This document shows positions 52,801 to 61,800 of a stretch of 64,000 bases of DNA, piece by piece (within the stretch, counting starts at the first letter, position 1; every line of letters begins with the position of its first letter). Source of the DNA: Alentia gelatinosa (lineage: Eukaryota > Annelida > Polychaeta > Phyllodocida > Polynoidae); assembly GCA_950022655.1 (NCBI GenBank), contig OX465587.1, positions 36,203,153-36,267,152 on the forward strand, read 5' to 3'. Under the pieces are notes generated by a model. It saw only the letters and a program-made list of their open reading frames with translations, was not told where the DNA came from and searched no databases. The position numbers were made by a program, and so were the translations under genes.

Positions 52801-55800
52801 CTTAAGATTTATGTCCACGCTATAAACCTGCACATCTCCCGTCAATCGAAATTGAAACCGCCTAGTGAAGTCTGCATCTTTCTACATTGTGGTCAAGCTA
52901 GACGCGCGTAGCAACCCAATAGTGTGACCAATTTCCACCTGGTGGCATGTTCATAGTTCAGAGTATTTCCTTGATGATATTAAGTCTCATCCACGTCAAT
53001 AGAACAGTGGGTTGAACCTACCAACAATCCCTCAGTCCCATGTCATGGCCGAGACAGGCAGGTTTTCCCATGTTTTCTTAGTCTCTCAGAGGCAGCGAAT
53101 TCCACATAAATAATATTTAGTTCTTTTTGTTTATCCCATCTGACATCCCAGGGGGGAAACAAGAAAGAGAACAGGATCACAATGAGAATTTAAATAGCAG
53201 AAAGCGGCCGCATTGTGGTCTTTGGTTGAGTGTTATGAGGCATCCTGAAGTATTCATAAGAGTTAACAAACAGCTGTCAGTTCGATGACTGTTTGCATTT
53301 TTTATTCGCCATAATTTCTCTGGGGTTTCACATTCATTCATCGACCGGAAATACGGCTTCATTTCTGTGTTGAAACCCCAATCCGCTAGGGGGCGTTCCG
53401 CACCGGCCCGCCACCAGGGGTCGCCACTGGCGGTGTCCGGACCCGAGCCTCGTTCTGAATTCCGATACCGGATGCGCAGTTCCGGGAACGCTCTTCTCTC
53501 TAGGTTTTTTTCCACTTTTACTTTGAGCTGATTTTCGTTAAAAAAAATATAATGACACTTCCTGTTGTTGTTAGTACCACTGGGGACCATCCATTCAGTA
53601 TATGGGGGGGGGGGGTAAATGTTTTCTGAAATTTTGCTTATGTCCCTTCTTTGATCTATTGTATACAAGATTGGGGATGGGGGGTGTAAACAATTTTGGA
53701 AATTTTGTGTATGTACCTTATGGATGGCCTCCAGTTGTTTTAGTCTCGATAGTCAAATATCTCTGTGAGACAATCCGTGACTACCACCTGGATTTCATGC
53801 CATTGCTATTTCAACCTCCCAACACACCTTCAGTCCCATCCCCTGGCTAAAACGGATGCGTTTTCCCTGTTTTCTCTGAGGTATGAAATTCCACATGAAA
53901 AAATATTTACTCCTTTTTCCGTACAAGGTGTTGAAATTTCGGAAATTTTGCGTACATACTTTATTGATGGCCTCCTTTTCTTATACAGTCTTAATAGTCA
54001 ACTATCTCTGAGACAATCCATGGTAACCACCTGGATATCATGTCAATGACATATCATGCCAATAAAACATGTCAACCTCACCACACACCCTGTTTTTAAG
54101 TCCCATCCCATGGCCAACACCGATGTGTTTTCCATGTTTTCTCTGAGGCATTGAATTCCACATGAAAAATGTTTCCATGAAAATATTTCCACTTATTCCC
54201 TATTTTAACTGACATCCCTGATAAGGGTTAAATGATGGTTGCAGGTTGAAAGCTATAACCACGTCATCCTAAAATGAACGTAGAACCCCGGACACTCCTG
54301 ATAGACAGCGAGGAGGTGACATTTGGGTTTGGCTCACCAGGAACATGCTCCATGAGCAGGAGGGGGGTAATCAGGTCGGGTCGTTCGGTGCCCGCCCACC
54401 AGGCGGCTCTGCTCTGTGGAGGGGGCGGGCAGGGAATTCTGGGAGGGTGTGGATGATGATTGACGGATGGGTTGGGTTTTAGATGCGCTGGGATGCGGTG
54501 TGCCTCCACAGGTACACACACACCGCCATAGTGAGACACACCCTCCGCGGACCCGAACGAGTTCTCGCGAGAGACCCGCGCATCACGTGACCTCGGGCCC
54601 GCGTCTCAGGGCGAGGCTCACTTCCGTTCTAAGTGTGTTTGCGATGCGCTGGGCGCGTTCTCTGCGTTTCCCTGACGACCACACCCGCCGCGTGACGTCA
54701 CACCGCGGGGACCTGCTCGCCTTCAGTGAGTCTCTCTCATCGATCCCTCACTTTCCAGATTTGGTAGATTCGGTTACCACAAATCTCAGGTGGTGCAGAC
54801 AGTCATAAGTGTGCAACTCTGATATTCATGCATTGTGTGATATTTTTGGGGGGTATTCTTCTGTTTTTTACGTTGTGTGATGTATGGGATTTTTGGGGTC
54901 TTCGCAACTGCAATAGCAAACTTCCAGTTAGCAGACGACAATTTTCTGAATGACATTGAGCCGTACCAGCAATAGTAATAGCAATCTAGAGAGCAGTCGG
55001 TAATTTAGTGCATAATACAGAGATGTTAGTTGTCCGGTTATTTCCGTTTTTTCCGGTGTACTAAATTTTGATACTGTTCAATAGTAGGTAAGGTAGATAG
55101 TGGATATAATCAGCATTCGGATATTTTCCGTTTTATTCTGGACCTCACCGTCTGATGATATCAAGCGCATAGCAACTGCAAAAGCAATCTGGAAAGCAGA
55201 CGACGATTTATTGCATAACACTGAGCCATAGAATCTGCTACAGCAAGCTAAAAAGCAGACGACCAATAGAGAACAAACCACAATTGTGTGCAGGAGATTG
55301 AGCTCTAGTGAGGTAGATGTTGCAATGATGGGAAGTGGTTGGGAGATTTTGTCTTTTATTTTTTATTGTCCATTGCTTTCAATGTAATTACAGCAACACT
55401 CCATGCTTCAGTCACAGATTTAAGCTGTTACTTAGTTCTCATAGCATGATTCACTGGAAAACTAATGTCTGTTATAATGAACCTTACTCGGTTATGATGA
55501 ATAATTACATACACTTTTTCTATTATCCCAACTTATCTCATTATGCTGAACAATCCATTTAATTAATGCAATTAACATAATTCATGTGAAGATCTCTGTA
55601 CCATCCCACAGTGCATTATGGAAGTTGATATACATGTGTACCATAAGTGATGCTCTCCCCTTGTCATTACTTAGATAAAGGAGTTGAAGTCGAAACATGT
55701 TGGTAGCAAATGAACTATGAAAAAATTATGTAAACTTGAAATAAATAAATCATTACTTCATCAACATTTCCAGATTTGCGACGGTGGTCTGTGGCTTGAC

Positions 55801-58800
55801 CACTTTACTTTTTATTACTTTCTTATTCCCAACAATTATTCACTGACTACTAATAAGGACTGAGGTGATCACAGGTCTGTGGTACTATGGATGATCACAT
55901 TTATATACGGTACACAGTCAATAGTAACTGGCTTCATATAAAAGTGGCCGTAATCTCCAGGACTATTCGCGTAGTAATATCCGAGCCAATGCCAGGATGA
56001 TACTATGGGATCTCGCGGGGGATGAGGGACGATGAGATCTGAAGCCTATATAAGTGACCACGCTGCCCCAGGAAAACACTTCAGGTGTGCCAGCCGTAGT
56101 GTGAGGCCACCTCCCCTGAAACTACACTGTCTTGTATCCGCTATTTCTTGGCTTAGCCTGACCTGTACCTGGTAGGACTTACAAATAAATGAAGTTCCGT
56201 GCTTATGCACTGAATTCCCTCTTCGCGTCATCCTTTGCAATACCTAGAATCTAGTCCGAGGAGCTTACAGCTGTTTTGACCTGAAACTAATTTATATTTT
56301 AATACAGGACTGTAATCCGACCATCTACCTGTTAGACTGGTAGATTTACTGCTATATCAAAGGCGAATACTTCTCATACCATGTCTATGTGGTGTGGAGT
56401 ACAGCCACTTTTTTCCTTCACCCCCAGCAGTGGTAGACTTACTGCTATATCAAAGGTCAATCCTTCTCATACCATGTCTATGTGGTGTGGGAAGTAAAAG
56501 AACTCTCACCTCGGTAAATATGTAGGGGTGAGATTTCTACCGAATTCATCATATAGATTCAATCACCACCCTTGTGGTGTCAAAGAACCTTGAGATCACT
56601 TATATTGTGGATTATCACAAACCAACAACTCCTGGATTTTTATTTTATGCAGTTTTATTCATTGTTAAATATTTACATGGATTTTTATGACTTATGCGCT
56701 TTTTCGGACTTATGCGCCCATCATCAGGAACCTTGAGAAAGTCTGGTATTTTTTTTTTTTTTAATTTAGAAAGTGCATCTCTCAGCCAATGCCGAGATTT
56801 TCAGATACATTGAAGATAGACATGATAATCAAGGTAAACTATACGATACATCGAAATCAAAACAGTTTTAATTTAAGAACCTGTAATGGTTAACTGGACA
56901 TCAAATCAAACCAACCTGTTAGACTGACCCTGTGCCCATGGTTTGTTCCAGCAGTACAGAGCCTGCAGTGCCACGACTGGGAAGGCAAGCCGGTGGTGGA
57001 TGGTATCAAGTACATCCCCAAGAAGGACGACCCGTGCATGGCGTGCGTGTGTGACGACGGCTTCCCGGTGATGTGCACCGCCGTGCAGTGCTCGCCGCCC
57101 GAGTGTGTCCTCGTCGAGGCCGTCGAGGGCGAGTGTTGCCGCTTCCACTGCATCGACCCAGGCCACACGCCCAGCAACAAGACCAAGGACGCCGTAGTGC
57201 CAAGAAACCCCAAGTCCAGTGAGTAGTATTAGAGGAAAACGGACGTATCTTGTCTGTGAGACTTGTATTGTGATGGGATTTCACGGGAATTATTTCCTGG
57301 TGTTGTAGGGCCAAGAAACCCCAAGTCCAGTGAGTAGTATACGAAAACGGACATACTTTGTCCATGAGACTTATATCATGATCAGCTTTCACAAGAATTA
57401 TTTCCTGGGGCTGTATTGCCAATAAATCCCAAGTCCATTGAGTAGTGTAGGAAAGGGACATACTATGCCTGTAAGACTTATATCATGATCGGCTTTTAGA
57501 GGAATTATTTCCTGGTGTTGTAGTGCCAGGAAACACCAAGTCCAGTGAGTGATATAGGAAAACGGACAAACTTATATTGCGATCGGCTTTCGCGGGAATT
57601 ATTTCCTGGTGCTGTAGTGCCAAGAAACCCTAAGTCTAGTGAGTGGTACAGGAAAACTGCATTACTTTGGCAATACGAACTTTTTACAGGAATAATTCCC
57701 GACACCATAGTGCCAAGAAACCATAAGTTAATGACTGTTGTAAGGAGGCTGACTTATTTAAGTAGTATCATTTACATTACAAACTGGTTTGACAGGAATT
57801 ATTTCCTGGCAGCATAGTGCCAAAAAAGTTCAATGAATACACGTGTAGTAGATAGCTTATACAGAACTTATTGTCTTTCAGGCATGGGATTTCTCTGGAT
57901 TTATTTCAAAAGAAATACCATTCTCTTATACTTAGGAGGTTGAAATTGAATTCTTCCATGCCATATGTAGTTTGTCAAAGTGTACTCTAGATTGTTATCA
58001 CTCTATAGATTTATTGAATCATGTTTAATCAAAGGTTTATAATATATATAAAAATAGATTATTTTTGCCAGAATACTACAATATAACATATAGGACTGGT
58101 CGACTTTTTGTGTTTTTCAGTAATTAACCCATGATTTATATAAAACCTACTATTTTATTATAACATGTATAAATACTTTTGGAATATGTAGAAGTGATTA
58201 TTTTGGTACTTATCTAATACAGCACCGACACTATAACCTCTGAGTCACATGACCAGAAACGTTTGGACTCTATCATAAAATTCAGCTATGGACTAAATCA
58301 TGGTTTGTATTATGTGTACTTGTGTATTTGTTGAACTGTACAAGGAAGAACGCCTACTTTTGGTGATTGTATTTAGTTCCGCTTGAATAAAAAAAAATTT
58401 AAAAATGTGTCCGGGACTGGGAGGCCTGTCTATGGTAGGGCAGCAGACGACATTCCCCCATATCGCTGTTAAAGTGTATTAACGTGAATGTTTGCTGCGT
58501 TTCAGACGAGGTGGACAAGACGAATCTTGGCCTTCGTCTTATTGCGAGCACAGTGACATCCTTCCTGATATTGGCTTTGATCGTCTTCATGGTTCACCGG
58601 CTTCGACAGCGCCGCATGCTCATCATGATGAGACGTGAGTCCGCTTACATTATGCACTTATCATGAAGAGACGTGAGACATGTTTCATTATTCAGGTATC
58701 ATGATGAGACATGAGACTTGTTTCATTATTCAGCCATCATGATGAGACATGAGACTTGTTTCATTATTCAGCCATCATGGTGAGACGTGAGACTTGTTTC

Positions 58801-61800
58801 ATTATTCAGCTATCATGATGAGACATGAGACTTGTTTCATTATTCAGCCATCATGATATAACGTGAATGGGGTTTCGTTATTCGCCTATCATGATATAAC
58901 GTGAATGGGGTTTCATTATTCGTTCATCATGATATAACGTAAATATGATTTCATTATTCACTCATCATATGAGACTTCTATTCGGACTTCTATTTATACC
59001 TTAAGTAAAACTACACAAAATAGAGCCCATGTAGATGGGAGGTGACTATTGTTGTCATTTCTTTTTTATTGCCTAAGAAACAATAAGGAGGCATAAAGAA
59101 TATGAACTGATAGTCATCCCTTACATTTCAAATTTTAGAAACAAATGAACTAATTTTATCAATACCTTCCCCAAAATGAAGATTTATAACAAGGTTATAA
59201 GATGGCCTCTTGTTTATTCATCAATGTGGATGTAATTAAGCATGGATTTATATAGATTTTAATTTTTTTCAGGCATGCACGCAGACCAGCGTGATGAGGA
59301 CACTGTGGCGTACATGTCACAGTTTGACCAGGTGGACATGGGCATCGAGTTCCCACCCTACGAGGAGCCTCCCCCACCTTACACGCCGCCCAAACCGCCA
59401 GACATCCCGCAGGGTGAAGCGCCACCACCCTACGAGGTCACCCCAGGCAGGGATGGCAGTCATGACCGGGAGCCCAACAACAACACCGGGATGGGGGGTA
59501 CACTTCCCAACCATGGGCCGCGCCCATTGCAGGGCAATGGGAACATGCCCGTGGCCAGCAGCTCTATGGATCCTGTCAATGCAGATGCATTCCCCTTCCA
59601 TCACCACCATGATCTGCCAAGTCCTGCAGAGGAGCAGGTGAGCTTGCCGATTTCTCGGTCAGCCCGTGAGATTCAGAACCAGAGTGAGGCCCTGTCACCA
59701 CCAGGGGGCATGGGGGCAGCCATCCGGTCACCATCGCAACACGAGTATGAGAACCTGCGTGAGATATGTGCGAGACATCTGTTAATGCAGCGGGCAGCAA
59801 GTAGTGAGGCTGAGACAGCATCCCCGATTTCAACTCCACCTGATTTCTCCCCGGATTCTGATTACCCAGCAGCAGCAGCAGCTGCTGCCATGAGCATGTC
59901 ATTTCACTCCCAAGGGGCACCTGCATCTCAGATGGTAGTTCGCATGCACCAAGATAACCCACGTTCCCACATACTGCGTGATGGTGATGTCATGACTACC
60001 AGCCTGCCTGCCTATCTTACCACAGATTCACGCATGGCAAATGATCATCTTCTGGATGATGTCCATCCTTGGGTACCATCCTATCGAACTCAATTTATCA
60101 AGCGCTCAGAAAGTGTGGAGATTAAATGTGGTAGTAACAGCCCACGTAACTCATTCTATACGGAGGAGTGTGGCCGTACACCTGCTCATCCAGAGGAGAG
60201 GGGTGATGGGGCCCTGAGTCCATGCCCATCATCGGGGTCTGGGTCTCCACCCACTGACCATGGGTCAAAGGGGAAGAAGAAACGCCCCCTAGCTCCAAAT
60301 GTCACCTGGAACAAAAGCTGCCGCCCGTTCCGGATCCGTTTAGATAGCACCTCGCCGGTTGGGGTGAATGAGGAGGGAGCAGTAGCAGGAGGAGGAGGGT
60401 GGACGACACCTGGGCAAGAGGAGGGCCGGCCCCATCACTCCACCTATGGGTCACACTGTATTACCTCCCCATCCCCACCCTCAGTCCACCACAACAGGCA
60501 CAGTCTGCCCCCAATAGACCTGGACCTACCCGATCCAGTAGATGCCATCCTTGGGGCCAGCTCCACCAAGTTTTATAAGGGTCATGGATGCAGTGGTGCA
60601 AGTACAGATCCCTCGCCAAGTGATGATATCCTTGAAGTGGGTGTATCCCCAACTGGGTCTGGTCGGGTCACGACGAGTGAGAGCTCCTCTCGCAGCTCAG
60701 ACCACAATGCTGGTCCTGCTGTCGCTTCTGGCAGCAATGGCAGCATTCCCACACCTTCTTCCTCCGGGAATGGCACAGCGTCCCCTCAGTCACCAATGGG
60801 ACCCAACATGATTCGATCAAGCTCCATCACTTCGCAGGTGTCACAGTTCTCTGTTTGCTCAGAAACAGGTGAGAAAAAACGGCCACGCCCAAATGTTACC
60901 TTCCCACGATCACTGCGAAATGATGCCCACTACCCACTGTCTCCTTTGTCTAGTAACTACGCAGCCCCGATGAATGCCACTCCTCCAGTCCTCAAACCCA
61001 GGCGTCACTCTCCTCCAACCTCTCAACAACCGTCTGGTAGTCAGCCACGTACTGTTGGTCCACATGAAAACAGGCCCTCACCTGTATCCTCGCCACTAGA
61101 GGCAGCACTGTCTCCTTTTCGGGAAGCTCCTGGGAATCTAAATGAGCAGCAGGGTGCTGCTCCACACCAGCACCGACCATACCGCAACAAAATCTCCTAT
61201 GTAGATGTGAGCCCAGAGCGGGAGAAGTCAAGCAGTGCTGCTAGCACACCAAGCAGTACTGACAGTAGCGGGGGTTATCCAAAACAGCCCACTGCTACAT
61301 CCCCACTGACCAATGACAGCACCATGAGCAGTCTGTCACCCCTGACTCCTGACAGCACTACGCTGGACAACCAACAATGTCTCACTAACTTTACGTCCAT
61401 GGTGCATACACAGAGACAAGACGCAGAGCAGGAGGAGCATAGTGCTGTCAGGAAAGTAAAGAAGCAGCACAGTCAGCGGAAACGGCGTCCACGCAGCATG
61501 CCAGCAACAAACGGGGGAGAAGCTGGTAGTAAGACAGCTGCCCCAACGTCACACAGCCCTGAGCGTCTGCGACGGCTGTCACGAAACATTGACACCAGCA
61601 CGACCTTCAAGCAGTACGGCTTCATTGATGACCCTGATGTCATCAACAATGCACGTGACGTGACGATGGGTCACAATAATGGTTCCTTGCCCCGCAACCA
61701 CAACCTGCGCCGTCAGCATTCTTGTGAGAAGGACACCACCACGCCACGTGAACACAGAGACAATTCAGCCGAACGCCACCGAGATCACTCTACTGAGCGG

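Noticed and set aside
53177..53668. 163-codon minus-strand ORF
   Set aside because: Lies across a MITE-type copy and low-complexity tract in an intron. The peptide has no recognisable domain, and no splice or promoter context supports it.
59576..59962. Minus-strand ORFs opposite the DGCR2-like tail exon
   Set aside because: Shadows of the strongly biased plus-strand coding exon.
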